A DNA stretch of 64,000 nt from Spirosoma sp. (GCF_026391055.1 NZ_JAPLET010000025.1:186001-250000); one strand, 5' to 3'; positions 1-10,073 are shown, counted from the stretch's first letter. The notes: a model not told the origin generated them from the sequence alone. Numbers and translations are program-made.

Positions 1-3000
1 TTCACGACAATGCTCGGACCCGTCTGATTGGCGACACTCCACTTAACGGTCCCGTTACAGTTGGTCGCCGTCAGGGTAACAGCACCTTTTACACAAACGG
101 TGTCGGTGCTGGCAGTTACCGTTGGCACAGTCGGAGCGATAACATTAATTGTGTACACAGCCGATGGTCTGCTTACGCAGCCGCCGTCTGTTTTACAATA
201 AACAGAATAGCTGTTATTACCAATGGTTGGCGTAACAATGATGCTGCCGGTTGTAGCCGTTGTATTGCTCCAGTACGGTGTGCCAACGCAATTTCCAACC
301 GTTAAGGTTACAGTTTCGCCTGGGCAAACAACCGTTGTACTGCCTACAATCGTTGGTGTTGGCAAATCCGTTGTGACATTGATCGTTTTCGTTGCCGGGC
401 TACTTGGGCAGCTACCGATCACACACTCGGCGGTGTAGGTCGTTTTGTTATAAGGCGTAACTACGATTGATGTTCCGGTCTGTGTTTGATCCGACCAAAC
501 GATCGTTCCACCTACGCAGCCTGAAGCGGTCAGCGTAACGGACGTGCCTGGGCAAACATTATCAGCACTGGCGGTAATGACCGGCACCTTCGGCTCAAGA
601 ACGGTTACCGTGATGGCATTCGATGCAGCACTCGTACAGGCACCTACCACGCAGCTTGCGGTGTAGATTGTTGTTACGCTCGGCGCTACAACAAGCACAT
701 CACCCGTTTTACCATTCGACCACAGCACCGACCCACCTTCACATCCTTTTGCGGTCAGGGTAGTTGTTCCACCTTTGCAGATCTCGGTGATTACACAAGC
801 CAGCGTTGGTGGTTGAATCGAACAGGGAACAACCGGAATCGTTACCGATGAGGTGTCGTTCTTCGTGTACTTCGGATCATTGTCCGGGCTGCTCACAATG
901 GCCGTATTCGTAATTGAACCTGTAGCGTTGATGGTGGCTTCTATCAGTAAACTACGGTTGGCTTTAGAGGCCATCGTACCAATGGTCCATATGCCCGTTG
1001 CGGCATTATATTGGCCAACGGGTGTCGCGCTCACGAACGTCAATGTAGCAGGCAACATATCCGTTACCTTCACACTGTTGGCGGTTACCGGACCGTTGTT
1101 CGTTACAGTGATTGCGTAGGTAATTTTCTGCCCAACGCTATATGTACCAGGCGTTACCACTTCTTTTAGCACACCCAGGTCGGTCAGGCAGGGACCTACA
1201 GTAACCGTCAATGAGGTGCGCGGGCTAACACAACCGGCGCTGGATAAGGCTTCGGCCATGTACACGAGAGCCCCTGCCTTTGTAGGCGTAACGACGAGTT
1301 TCTCTCCACTCTGGGTCGTACCAATCAGCTTACCATCCTGGTCGTACCAGTTGATTCTACTTCCTGGCGCAAAGGCGACCAGTTTCGTACTGCTTCCCTG
1401 GCAAACCAAAGCATCCTCGGCAGCTACGTTCACAGGTGCCGCCGGCCGTTTGTTGATTTGCGCAATCAATGAGCTGGAAGACGCCTGGCAAATCCCCCCC
1501 GGCCCATCCGGGTCGTTGGTGGTTGCAGTAAGTACGACGTTGCCGGTGGCGATGTCGGCCGCGGATGGGGTATAGGTTGTCGACAGGCTGGTTGGGTTAC
1601 TAAATGTACCCGTGCCATTTGTTGACCAAACGACACTCGTTGCCGAGCCGGAGAGTACCGCTTTGAGCGGAACGACATCGCCAGAGCATATCGCTACACC
1701 TGGACCCACATTCACACCTGCCACACTCTGGCATTCGCAGTTATTGATTTGAACGGTCAGCACCGCCGGATTACTGTAGCAGCTTCCAGATTTAGCATAT
1801 AGGTAGTATTTGCCAGCGCCAACAGCCGTCAGGTTTGTTACGCGGGTAGTTGCCGAGCGTTCCAGGCTCGTGTAATACTCGTATACAAATCCGGAGTTGT
1901 AGTTCTCCAGCTGAATCTTCGTTAGATCGACCGTTTTCGATGGGCATGTATTGGTAATATTACCCAGATAAATTGGTGTTGGTATGGTCGTAACCGTTAC
2001 CACAACCGGTCGGCGGGCGCTCTTACAGCCATCCGCTGTTACCGCTTCAACGTAATAGACGGTCGTTGTGGTTGGATTGACTGAAATACCTACCCCACTT
2101 TCGACGGTTGCAAAAGCGGTTCCGTCATAAGGTGTCAAGTACCAGTTGAGTTTGGCGCGTGGCACTGAAGTCGACGCTATTAGCGTGGTTGACTCACCGT
2201 TACAGATCGACACATCGTTCGATACAACCAGGTTAAAGTTGACCGGGCATGTCGGGAAGAACCCAGCATCCAGCGTTGTATTATTTTCACCAGCGGCTAG
2301 CGTTACCGACTCAGTACGGCCCGTGACCGGATTGATGTCAGAATCTTTGGTACCATCAGAACCCTGCTTTGCCAGTGTTGCCGTAAAACCGGAAGGAGCC
2401 GTGAAGCCAACGGAGTAGCTCAGACTGCTGCCCGGTGTTAAACCCGTGAAGGAGTATAAGCCGCTGGAGTTAGTCAGGGTTGTTAATGAAGAGACACCAT
2501 TAACATACAAGGTAACCACTACGCCGGGTATACCCGGCTCGCCCGGCTGCTGAATGCCGTCTTTGTTCGTATCCTCAAAGACAAAATCACCCAACGAAGC
2601 TGTCGGTATGAAATAACCGGCATCGACGGTCGGATTATTACGAGCGGTACTTGATGTTGGCTGGCTTGTATCAATCGTATAAACACCCGTAAATCCATTT
2701 ACACCGGCGTCGCTGTCCAGCGCATCCGATACACCAACCGCATTTGCCGTTGTCGACTCATACCCGGTGGGCGCGATAAAACGGACAACATAACTACCAT
2801 CCGTTAAACTATCGAACAGGTATTTACCGCCACCAGCGGTAACGGTCGAATCCAGTTTGGTTGTTCCAAGCTGGTCGTATAGATAAACTTTTACACCATT
2901 AATTCCAGTCTCGCCCGTATCCTGAGCCCCATTTTTGTTGGCGTCAATAAATACGTAATCGCCCAGGCTACCATAAGGACCCTGTAATACCTTAATATCA

Positions 3001-3716
3001 CAGCAATTGGTGGCGGGACATCCGGAACGGTAGGTTACAAACCGGTATACTCCCGGACTTTTGATCGTTAGGGATTTATCGCTGTTAACTTCAGCCAATA
3101 AGGTCGATACAGCCGTTGGAACGATTGCCTTATCATTACGGTACCATACAATCTCGTCATAACCAGTTGGAATCGTTACCGTATATTCATCACCGGCATA
3201 CCAAAGGATAGGGACTGAAAAGCAGACAGCGTCGAAATCGTCTTCCGTTAGACTCTGATTATTAGGAATCGAATTAGTATCGGTCTGGCCCGCTCCGGCA
3301 ACTTCAGCCGTGTTAAACCAAACACCCCGTTCATTGACTGTCGCTTTCAGGATCATCACCGCAGAATCGCCCGGCGCAATGGACGCGATGTTCCAAAGAC
3401 CCGTAACGACCGTAGCCGACACAACGGAATTGAAGGTAGCCGTACCACGAAGCGTGGTTGCCGAGTTGGGGACATACGTTACGCCCCCAATCGGCAATTC
3501 GTCTTTGACCAAGACATTAGTAGCCGTTGCTAAGCCTGGTGCGTTCGCTACTACGACTGTGTACGTCACGATATCGCCAATGGCCGGACTTTGGTTGCTA
3601 ATCGTCTTGTGCAACCGCAGATTTATTTTTGCGGGAGTTTGTGCCTGTGCGGGCGCAATAGCCAGCCACAGAAACAACAGGGTTAACACAGAATAGGCAC
3701 CCTTCAGAAAAGACAT
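1..3716 (-). CDS. giant secreted adhesin-like protein with DUF11, SdrD-B and Ig-like repeats (C-terminus off window)
   Basis: The reading frame is open on the minus strand to the left edge, giving at least 1238 residues. It starts with a clean signal peptide (MSFLKGAYSVLTLLFLWLAI, then APAQAQ). A DUF11-type domain follows at about 35-130, then two SdrD B-like domains at about 250 and 370 (GDYVFIDANKNG and GDFVFEDTNKDG, with Ca-binding-like acidic loops). Cysteine-containing Ig-like segments, a second DUF11 domain at about 845-960 and at least four Ig-like repeats of about 75-78 residues (CxGGxxxWS...TTYTAxC) complete the visible part. Proteins of this build in Bacteroidota are exported surface or matrix proteins, often with a T9SS or gliding-type C-terminal domain; that end is outside the window, so the export route is inferred. 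The frame stays open 158 codons upstream, but the signal peptide argues for the start at 3716. Confidence 0.85.
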   Translation of the reverse strand, partial: MSFLKGAYSVLTLLFLWLAIAPAQAQTPAKINLRLHKTISNQSPAIGDIVTYTVVVANAPGLATATNVLVKDELPIGGVTYVPNSATTLRGTATFNSVVSATVVTGLWNIASIAPGDSAVMILKATVNERGVWFNTAEVAGAGQTDTNSIPNNQSLTEDDFDAVCFSVPILWYAGDEYTVTIPTGYDEIVWYRNDKAIVPTAVSTLLAEVNSDKSLTIKSPGVYRFVTYRSGCPATNCCDIKVLQGPYGSLGDYVFIDANKNGAQDTGETGINGVKVYLYDQLGTTKLDSTVTAGGGKYLFDSLTDGSYVVRFIAPTGYESTTANAVGVSDALDSDAGVNGFTGVYTIDTSQPTSSTARNNPTVDAGYFIPTASLGDFVFEDTNKDGIQQPGEPGIPGVVVTLYVNGVSSLTTLTNSSGLYSFTGLTPGSSLSYSVGFTAPSGFTATLAKQGSDGTKDSDINPVTGRTESVTLAAGENNTTLDAGFFPTCPVNFNLVVSNDVSICNGESTTLIASTSVPRAKLNWYLTPYDGTAFATVESGVGISVNPTTTTVYYVEAVTADGCKSARRPVVVTVTTIPTPIYLGNITNTCPSKTVDLTKIQLENYNSGFVYEYYTSLERSATTRVTNLTAVGAGKYYLYAKSGSCYSNPAVLTVQINNCECQSVAGVNVGPGVAICSGDVVPLKAVLSGSATSVVWSTNGTGTFSNPTSLSTTYTPSAADIATGNVVLTATTNDPDGPGGICQASSSSLIAQINKRPAAPVNVAAEDALVCQGSSTKLVAFAPGSRINWYDQDGKLIGTTQSGEKLVVTPTKAGALVYMAEALSSAGCVSPRTSLTVTVGPCLTDLGVLKEVVTPGTYSVGQKITYAITVTNNGPVTANSVKVTDMLPATLTFVSATPVGQYNAATGIWTIGTMASKANRSLLIEATINATGSITNTAIVSSPDNDPKYTKNDTSSVTIPVVPCSIQPPTLACVITEICKGGTTTLTAKGCEGGSVLWSNGKTGDVLVVAPSVTTIYTASCVVGACTSAASNAITVTVLEPKVPVITASADNVCPGTSVTLTASGCVGGTIVWSDQTQTGTSIVVTPYNKTTYTAECVIGSCPSSPATKTINVTTDLPTPTIVGSTTVVCPGETVTLTVGNCVGTPYWSNTTATTGSIIVTPTIGNNSYSVYCKTDGGCVSRPSAVYTINVIAPTVPTVTASTDTVCVKGAVTLTATNCNGTVKWSVANQTGPSIVV

Positions 3717-4190
3717 GTCGTGCGTATAGTTGACGAAAAGGGCCAGCAGCTCAGTAAAGCGGCTGACTCCTGCCGACTTTGCCGGTGACGGCCCTCCACC
3801 CGAGTCGGATACCGCCTTCGGAATATCTTTACCAAACGACTCTAATAGTATAATTTGCTCATTCATTGGATGTTGTGCAAAATTAGTAGGAGCTTTTTGT
3901 AACTGTTGGTTTACGAAACCAGAGAGACTCAAACCGCCTATATCAGGTGGTTCGCCAACAGACCCGGCAAAGCCCTCAACAAGTCGTCGGGTTTCTGAAT
4001 AGTTAGCCGATTCGTGCATCGGCGATGAGTGGCCCGTTAACAAACGTGCAGCCTTTTTAACGGGTATGAGAAGCCCGTAGTAAAACTCCAGAAAGAAGCC
4101 AATGAACCGTCCGGTTAGACTATACGTCTTATCCTGTTTGCCAGCCGTGAGTTTCGAAAGGTTGGTATGTAGTGTAGATATTTCTTCCAT
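3717..4190 (-). other. in-frame open extension upstream of the adhesin-like gene
   Basis: From an ATG at 4190 the minus strand is open without a stop for 158 codons and runs in frame into the signal peptide starting at 3716. The nearest upstream in-frame stop is a TAG about 60 bases before that ATG. The translation (MEEISTLHTNLSKLTAGKQD...) has ordinary composition but matches no family I know. It is either a long leader that is open by chance, or a real N-terminal part that would leave the signal peptide internal. I favour untranslated leader because the internal signal peptide is textbook. Confidence 0.4.
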
Positions 4191-4739
4191 CAGCAACTCT
4201 TTTTGGGACGGTTTAGTAGTAGCGAATTGACGCAGAAGAGTGTGCTAACTCAGACCAGTGGACCCATGATTAGTCACGGCTCACCTATTCCATTCATCAA
4301 TGGCTCTTTTGCTTCCTTATAATTCAACTAAAACTATGCCAAACCACACTTGCTCCTGTTGAAGTCAGACGCTCAGAAAAATCAACATTCTAATTATCAG
4401 CTAGTTACAATCAGCACCTTTAACCGCTGTAACAGCTTAGCCTAGGTTCGCTCAGTGGGGGTTATTGGGAGATGAGTGATAAACCTAGCGGTAAAGGGTT
4501 AGCGAAAACTGTGCCAAGTGTAAATAGACCGGGCATATTTGGTTTACTTATTTGGATACTCTGTCGACGAAGGAAGAGATAATTTTTCTACAACAGGTTT
4601 TGTAACGCTTCCAACAGGAGGTTTAATAGTGGCTCGTCAGGAGCCTATTCGCCGTTGGACTAACCGGAAGCAGACTTCTGCATAAGGAGGTTGTGAAAGA
4701 CGGGTTCGAACGGCTACGGCTATACGGGCATGTACCACA
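4191..4739. other. intergenic, no gene seen
   Basis: No convincing reading frame, RNA gene or repeat is visible here. The stretch presumably holds the promoter of the minus-strand adhesin-like gene. I found no full TAnnTTTG match that I would defend. Confidence 0.5.
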
Positions 4740-4768
4740 TAAAAAAAGCCGCCCCCTAAGGAGCGGCC
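4740..4768 (-). terminator. rho-independent terminator of the beta-propeller/D15 gene
   Basis: On the minus strand, GGCCGCTCC and GGGGCGGC arms around a TTAG loop are followed directly by a run of seven T. It lies 28 bases past the stop codon of the gene at 4797-8060. Confidence 0.85.
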
Positions 4769-4796
4769 ATATTAAGATGTTATAAATCTATTTTGC

Positions 4797-7700
4797 TTAA
4801 AAATCGTAACCTAGGGTCAGGTAAGGTATAGGCTTGCCCACCGTTTTGTCTTCAAGACCCCAAGCATAGTCAAACTTCACAAAGTAGCCGAAAATCATAG
4901 TCCGAACACCGGCTCCATAGCCAATAAGAAACGGATTTTTGAAATTCGTAACCGTTGCTCTGAATGGTATGTTCCCGCCACCAACTATCTCCGTGTTAAG
5001 GCTGTTCTGCTGGCTGAATGGACCACTTCCGGTCCAGGCCGTGCCAATATCCGTAAAGGCTACCAACTGTAAATTCCGGAGGAAGTTAGACGTGATATTG
5101 CCTCTGTATAAATAGCGAACTAACGGCAAACGAAGTTCGGCGTTAAACAGCATATAGCTGTTGCCCGTTAACTTACCCTGATTAAACCCACGTAGAGGAG
5201 CCGCAAAATCCAGGAAGAAAACGTCCCGATAGTCGTATGGAATTTCATTTTGCGTAGCATTCGGAATCAGCAGCGGATTTGACGCAATCGGCTCTTTCTG
5301 ACCGCCAACCCAGTTTTCCATGCCACCGAGTGTACTTTTCTTTGGGGCGGCACCACCCGACTGACTGAAGGCAAAACGGGTAGCCAGGATTAAGTCGCGG
5401 TGCAGGCGCTGGTAGTGGCGTAAATCCAGCGAGAGCCGTCGAAACCCTTCTGATTTACCCCGCAACCCGGCATACTCTTCAAACCGAAGTTTAGCTTTTG
5501 TGCCCACGATCATGTTCATCCCGTTTACGTTTGTATTGTCGAAGACAAATTCACCCCGTAAGCCAGCATAATCGGATACGCGGTCTGGCTCGGCAAAAGA
5601 AGACAGGTCAATCAACCGGGTAATTGCATAAAATGGTGATACTGTGAACCGGCTGTTCACCGAAATAGGATAGGAAGCTGACAAGGCAACCCGGTTATAC
5701 CTATACTTCTGCAGAATCCCTGCTCCATCTACAAACAAAGTCTGGCGGTCGACCCGAGCCCCGAAATCAATAAGATGAGTGAGGTTTGTGTATTCCGCAA
5801 ACAGATCGCTGTTCCGTAAGGTGTTGGTCAAACTGATAAATCCACCCGCGCGCAGTACGTGGTTCTCCAGCAAGTCGGTTAGGGTCACTTCCTGTGCGTA
5901 TCCGAATCCCTTTATAGGGTCCACGCGCCAGTTAGAAGGGGCTTCATTTACACCGAATGTTGCTTTATAGTCGAACGGTCCACGGATCGTAATGTTCTCG
6001 CGACGTCGGTTTCGGGGAGGGGCCGTAGTTAAGCCGGGTGATACCCCAACAGTTGAACGGCGCTGTCGAAACTCAGCGGCTTTAACTACTTCGGGATCAA
6101 ACTGGTAGTTGTCTGTGTCTACTTCGCCGGGTTCGAGTGCTAGTTTAGGTGTGTACAATAGAGCACCTGCCGCTGTGCGGCCCGCCGAACTTGAGTCGGC
6201 CGTCGTTCGTTTTGGCACGGAGGCCGTATCGGTTTTAGCCTGAGCGGCTCTGGGTGCGTTCGAAGCAGCTAGCCGATTGATAGCTACGCTTCGTTGGGTA
6301 GGAGGTGCCTGTGCCGTTTGCGACAGATTTAGCTGCGAACGGAATCCTATATACTCATCACCGTTTTTAAGACTGCTATAGACAAACCCGCCATTTCCCG
6401 GCTTAAGGTCATACAGCCGAATACTTTCAGGAAAAGCCGTTAACTGGCTTACATTTTTCGATTCGGTTTCGAGCCGGTATAAATTTCGGATGCCGCTGGC
6501 GTCATTCAAAAAATAAACGGTTGTTTCACCAGCAGGAATGGGCTGCGTAGCCTGACCCAGCGAGTCCGTTAGTCGTATAAGCGACAAATCGCGGGCACTT
6601 CCCTCATGAGAAAACAGGCTCAACTGGTCGCGTATAGTTCGGTAAGAACCTTTGTCCACGCCCAGCGTATCTTGTTGGCGGTTTGAGCTAAAAACTACCT
6701 GACGGGCAGTGCGGCCTACAAAAGCCGGATACAGGTCATCGTACAGATCGTTGGTCAATTGCTGATAAGAGCCCCGGTTGATGCTGTATAGGAAGAGGTC
6801 ATTCTGGCCTTTTCGGTCGGCACTCATAATGAGGCTGCCGCCATCTTCGGAGGCATTCATCCAGACAACCTGCGACAATCCATTTACCTGCCGTTTAAAT
6901 TGACGTTTGGGTCGCTTTTCGAAATCGCTGTACTGATACAGATTTGTCTTTCCCAGTTCATCGGTCACGACAAGCAGATTGTTATCCCGCTGCCACGCCA
7001 GTAAGGGGGTGCTGGTTCGGTTAATTTGCCCATCCAGCCGATAGCCGCCCGTCAGTACGGTATGCCGTTTCCGATTGGTCGTGTTAACGACTTCTACGCT
7101 AAACTTCCCATCGCGCAGGAGCGAGTAAGCAATAAATTGTTTATCAGGGCTAAGCTTCAGGCTGATCAATAACGACTTATCGTCTGCCGAACCTACCTTT
7201 ATCTGAAAATCGTCTGTACTAGCTCGATACGACTGGGTTACGGCATTAGCCATACCGGCATAATATTCACGCCATTCGCGCAGAAAGCGGTTATAGGGAA
7301 CGCCGAGCGTACTCGAAATGCTATTCTGCTCATTGCGGATAATACGGGTGAGGTTCAGGATATTAGAGACATTATCGCGCCCATACCGCTGAACGATGTA
7401 ATTCCAGATGGAATGGCCAACCCGTTCGGCATCCGCTCCAGACAAAAGCGAAGGCTTTTTAACCGGCCGGTTTAGGGATATATCCCGCATATAATCGTCC
7501 AGTTCGAGGCTGTTTCCCTGGGCAATGTACGACGCGATGCCGGGCATGAACCAGTCGGGAAGTGTTAGCAGAAGTGAACTTTGCAATGCGTCTTTTAGGC
7601 TACCGCCATACAACATGTCGTACACGAAAAGCATGGAAATGTCGCGGATAATCTGCTGCCGAAAACTGATCTGATCGCCGGTAAAGGCCAGTTCGACGCG

Positions 7701-8060
7701 AGATTTGGACAGGTTCTGTTCCCGGCTGCTCAACCCTCCCTGAAGGCCGATGTTACTCTGCGCCATCTCCTCCGGTGAGTTAAACAGAAATATTTTGACC
7801 CGATTGTAGGGGGTATAGCCAAGCAACTCCGTTATGCGGTCAAACTCCGACTCGGCATACTGCGCCGTCAGGTTGGCGATTTGGTTGCCATCCTGATAAT
7901 AATAGATTTCAAAGTTGGCAGTTCGGATAATTTTCCATTCGAAGCTCCGGTACTGCACACGATTTTTCCCAAATCGCTCCAGCGACGGATAGTTTTGTGC
8001 CGTAGCCACGCTCAATCCAGCCAGCCACAAGCCTAACATCAGTATGTATTGATTTCGCAT
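4797..8060 (-). CDS. outer-membrane protein: inactive peptidase-MA-like domain, beta-propeller and D15-type barrel
   Basis: The protein has 1087 residues and a signal peptide ending at about residue 21 (SVATAQ). Residues about 40-270 look like a peptidase MA-like (gluzincin) domain (RTANFEIYYYQDG, later PDWFMPGIASYIAQG). The HExxH zinc motif is not present: the expected helix reads DISMLFVYDMLYG, so catalysis is unlikely. A WD40/PD40-type beta-propeller follows at about 290-580, then a Ser/Thr/Pro-rich linker and a C-terminal bacterial surface antigen (D15/Omp85-like) barrel from about 700. The barrel ends in a terminal Phe (YLTLGYDF), as expected for outer-membrane barrels. No POTRA repeats are obvious. 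The ATG at 8060 directly precedes the signal peptide. The gene appears to be transcribed alone, with its own terminator. Its role is unknown; a surface-exposed binding or scaffold function is inferred. Confidence 0.85.
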   Translation of the reverse strand: MRNQYILMLGLWLAGLSVATAQNYPSLERFGKNRVQYRSFEWKIIRTANFEIYYYQDGNQIANLTAQYAESEFDRITELLGYTPYNRVKIFLFNSPEEMAQSNIGLQGGLSSREQNLSKSRVELAFTGDQISFRQQIIRDISMLFVYDMLYGGSLKDALQSSLLLTLPDWFMPGIASYIAQGNSLELDDYMRDISLNRPVKKPSLLSGADAERVGHSIWNYIVQRYGRDNVSNILNLTRIIRNEQNSISSTLGVPYNRFLREWREYYAGMANAVTQSYRASTDDFQIKVGSADDKSLLISLKLSPDKQFIAYSLLRDGKFSVEVVNTTNRKRHTVLTGGYRLDGQINRTSTPLLAWQRDNNLLVVTDELGKTNLYQYSDFEKRPKRQFKRQVNGLSQVVWMNASEDGGSLIMSADRKGQNDLFLYSINRGSYQQLTNDLYDDLYPAFVGRTARQVVFSSNRQQDTLGVDKGSYRTIRDQLSLFSHEGSARDLSLIRLTDSLGQATQPIPAGETTVYFLNDASGIRNLYRLETESKNVSQLTAFPESIRLYDLKPGNGGFVYSSLKNGDEYIGFRSQLNLSQTAQAPPTQRSVAINRLAASNAPRAAQAKTDTASVPKRTTADSSSAGRTAAGALLYTPKLALEPGEVDTDNYQFDPEVVKAAEFRQRRSTVGVSPGLTTAPPRNRRRENITIRGPFDYKATFGVNEAPSNWRVDPIKGFGYAQEVTLTDLLENHVLRAGGFISLTNTLRNSDLFAEYTNLTHLIDFGARVDRQTLFVDGAGILQKYRYNRVALSASYPISVNSRFTVSPFYAITRLIDLSSFAEPDRVSDYAGLRGEFVFDNTNVNGMNMIVGTKAKLRFEEYAGLRGKSEGFRRLSLDLRHYQRLHRDLILATRFAFSQSGGAAPKKSTLGGMENWVGGQKEPIASNPLLIPNATQNEIPYDYRDVFFLDFAAPLRGFNQGKLTGNSYMLFNAELRLPLVRYLYRGNITSNFLRNLQLVAFTDIGTAWTGSGPFSQQNSLNTEIVGGGNIPFRATVTNFKNPFLIGYGAGVRTMIFGYFVKFDYAWGLEDKTVGKPIPYLTLGYDF

Positions 8061-8172
8061 AACGGGTATTAAAGACGCTGACTACCGGTTTCCTGTTCAA
8101 CGTTTACGACAAAACCATTACTCTGGTTTCTGCCCTATTGTTTTAAGTTAAAAACCTTATTCGGAAAACTAA

Positions 8173-9237
8173 TTAACTGCCATGATATAACGAAATGCAC
8201 CGGTTAATATTCGCTTCCGGGGCCAAATCTTCACCATCTAATAAGTAGCGGGCAAATTCTTCGGACAAATAGGGGGCCAGTGACACGCCCTTAGTGCCCA
8301 TTCCTCCAAATATTCCCACCGCTGGCCTGCCCGGATGCAACCCGATAAACGGTCGCCGATCTTTAGTTGATGGCCGAATGCCCGCATGTTGAGCCACAAC
8401 CTGATAAGGCACTTTTAGCACCGCAGCTACCTTCGACTCTAAAAATGCACGACCATCTTCGGATATTTCCCAATCCAGATCGTGCCAACTGTAGGTTGCC
8501 CCGATTCGAATCAGGCCGCTTCGGACTGGCAGTATAAATACGCCTTGATTAACTATATTCTTAATAGGATAATCATCGACTAAGGCCGTCAGAATCTGTC
8601 CTTTCACAGGATTATAAGGAAGCCAGCCAAATAAAGGATTCTGGCGCGCCTGAACACCATCACAGAATATAACTTTTTTAATCTTAACGCCCTGCCACTC
8701 CACATGTTCATCACTGATAGTCAAATCATTGACATGAACAGTCAATTCAAAGTATTGATTTTTACTAATAAAATATCCTTTAATAATTCGCACAAACTCA
8801 GTTAAATCCAGCCACCCGGCCTGCGTTACCTCCAAACCACCAAACGGGTTCTCAATAAATGAGCTATATAGCTGATTATCAAAACAATTAGAGACGTATT
8901 GACTAATCTCCGGGGCGTCTGTTAGTGCCAGATATTCGGTTTGTTCGGCAAGAGAGCGGAATGGTCGGTAGATGTTTTTTGGATGAAAGAACCGGACACC
9001 AAGTTGCTGCTCAATATTGGTGTAGAACTCGTGTAGAAAGGGGAATAACTCATCGGCTTTCCAGGTACGAACCAGTTTGCGACCTGTTAATGGGTTAACC
9101 AACCCGGCCGCTACTGCTGATGCCGATGGTAGTGCAGGGTCGTTAGCCAGCAGCACGGAGCAACCGCGCTGGTCCAGTGTCCAGGCCAGTACAGACCCGG
9201 CTACTCCCTGCCCTACAATCAAGTAGTCTATAGTCAT
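8173..9237 (-). CDS. FAD-dependent oxidoreductase, DAO family
   Basis: The 354-residue protein begins with a Rossmann dinucleotide-binding motif (YLIVGQGVAGSVLAWTL, GxGxxG) right at the N-terminus. It continues as a D-amino-acid-oxidase-like fold with the late FAD-contact segment GIFGGMGTKGVSLAPYLSEE. It resembles glycine oxidases and the oxidase half of MnmC, but it has no methyltransferase half, and the substrate cannot be read from the sequence. No signal peptide is present, so it should be cytoplasmic. It lies downstream of cytidylate kinase on the same strand, separated by a 134-bp palindromic repeat that fills the whole gap, so cotranscription is possible but attenuated. The ATG at 9237 sits three residues before the Rossmann strand. 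Confidence 0.85.
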   Translation of the reverse strand: MTIDYLIVGQGVAGSVLAWTLDQRGCSVLLANDPALPSASAVAAGLVNPLTGRKLVRTWKADELFPFLHEFYTNIEQQLGVRFFHPKNIYRPFRSLAEQTEYLALTDAPEISQYVSNCFDNQLYSSFIENPFGGLEVTQAGWLDLTEFVRIIKGYFISKNQYFELTVHVNDLTISDEHVEWQGVKIKKVIFCDGVQARQNPLFGWLPYNPVKGQILTALVDDYPIKNIVNQGVFILPVRSGLIRIGATYSWHDLDWEISEDGRAFLESKVAAVLKVPYQVVAQHAGIRPSTKDRRPFIGLHPGRPAVGIFGGMGTKGVSLAPYLSEEFARYLLDGEDLAPEANINRCISLYHGS

Positions 9238-9371
9238 AGTTGGTAAGTCAGTAAGTCTGATAAGTCAGTAAGTTTGGCAAGTCGGTAAGTGGCTGACGCC
9301 AGAGCAAATAGATGCGTCAGCCACTTACTGACTTGGGCGAAGCCGCTTACCGACTTACCAGACTTAGCGAC
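9238..9371. repeat. palindromic intergenic repeat, copy A
   Basis: The element fills the gap between the FAD oxidoreductase and cmk. The left half iterates a 7-9 base unit of the AAGTCxGT type. The core is a hairpin with arms 9279-9299 and 9314-9334 (20 of 21 pairs) around a 14-base loop. The right half ends in GCGAAGCCGCTTAC followed by more inverted units. Copy B at 13878-13987 shares the core and the right flank. Confidence 0.85.
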
Positions 9372-10073
9372 TTATTTGACTTTTTTACGATGAAGTTCGG
9401 CCAGCCGCCGGTCGGCCCGTTCGATTACCCAATCGACCTGTTCTTCAATGGTCATGTGCGACGTATCGAGTAGCTCGGCATCCGGTGCTTGTACCAGCGG
9501 GCTTTCGGAACGGGTAGTGTCGATAAGGTCTCGTTTTTCGAGGTTTTTGATAATATCTTCCAGATTCACCAGTTCACCCTTTGCCAGCAGTTCCTGCTGC
9601 CGGCGCTGGGCCCGGGTGTGGGTATCGGCGGTCATGAATACTTTCACTTCTGCATCGGGGAATACCTTGGTACCAATATCGCGGCCATCCATTACGACCC
9701 CGCGCCGACGGCCCATTTTCTGTTGTTGGGCCACCATGGCCCAACGCACTTCGGGAATGGCGCTTACTTCACTAACGATGTTGGAGATATACATTTTACG
9801 GATCTCCTCCTCTACATTCAATCCGTTAAGGCAGGTTTCATTCTTACCCGTGCGGTTATTATGATTGAATGTAATATGGATGTTGTCTAATGCAGCCATA
9901 ACTTCTCTTGTATTGGAGAGAGAAACATGCTCCCGAATAAAAAAAAGACTGACGGCCCGGTACATAGCCCCCGTATCAATATACCCATACCCCATTCGGG
10001 CAGCTACTTCCTTTGCGGTTGTACTCTTCCCGCAGCTGGAATAACCGTCAATTGCGATGACTATCTTCGGCAT
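9372..10073 (-). CDS. cmk: cytidylate kinase
   Basis: Cmk phosphorylates CMP and dCMP with ATP in pyrimidine nucleotide salvage. The 233-residue protein begins MPKIVIAIDGYSSCGKSTTA, which carries the P-loop. It then shows YIDTGAMYRAV (CMP-binding region) and MDGRDIGTKVFPDAEVKVF, both diagnostic of the family. The length matches the usual 220-235. The frame is open 40 codons further upstream, but those residues precede the first beta-strand and add nothing known, so I place the start at the ATG at 10073. The gap to the downstream FAD oxidoreductase is occupied entirely by palindromic repeat copy A. Confidence 0.95.
   Translation of the reverse strand: MPKIVIAIDGYSSCGKSTTAKEVAARMGYGYIDTGAMYRAVSLFFIREHVSLSNTREVMAALDNIHITFNHNNRTGKNETCLNGLNVEEEIRKMYISNIVSEVSAIPEVRWAMVAQQQKMGRRRGVVMDGRDIGTKVFPDAEVKVFMTADTHTRAQRRQQELLAKGELVNLEDIIKNLEKRDLIDTTRSESPLVQAPDAELLDTSHMTIEEQVDWVIERADRRLAELHRKKVK

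Noticed and set aside
1..820. CRISPR-like periodicity near the left edge
   Set aside because: The period of about 225-235 bases comes from protein repeats of about 75-78 residues inside a coding sequence, not from short direct repeats with spacers.
223..3696. Several plus-strand frames of 70-130 codons at the left end
   Set aside because: All are antisense to the repeat-rich adhesin-like gene, whose minus-strand frame is continuous with a signal peptide and known domains.
4690..4720. tRNA-like GGTTCGAA segment
   Set aside because: The flanking bases do not form acceptor, anticodon or T stems; no cloverleaf can be drawn.
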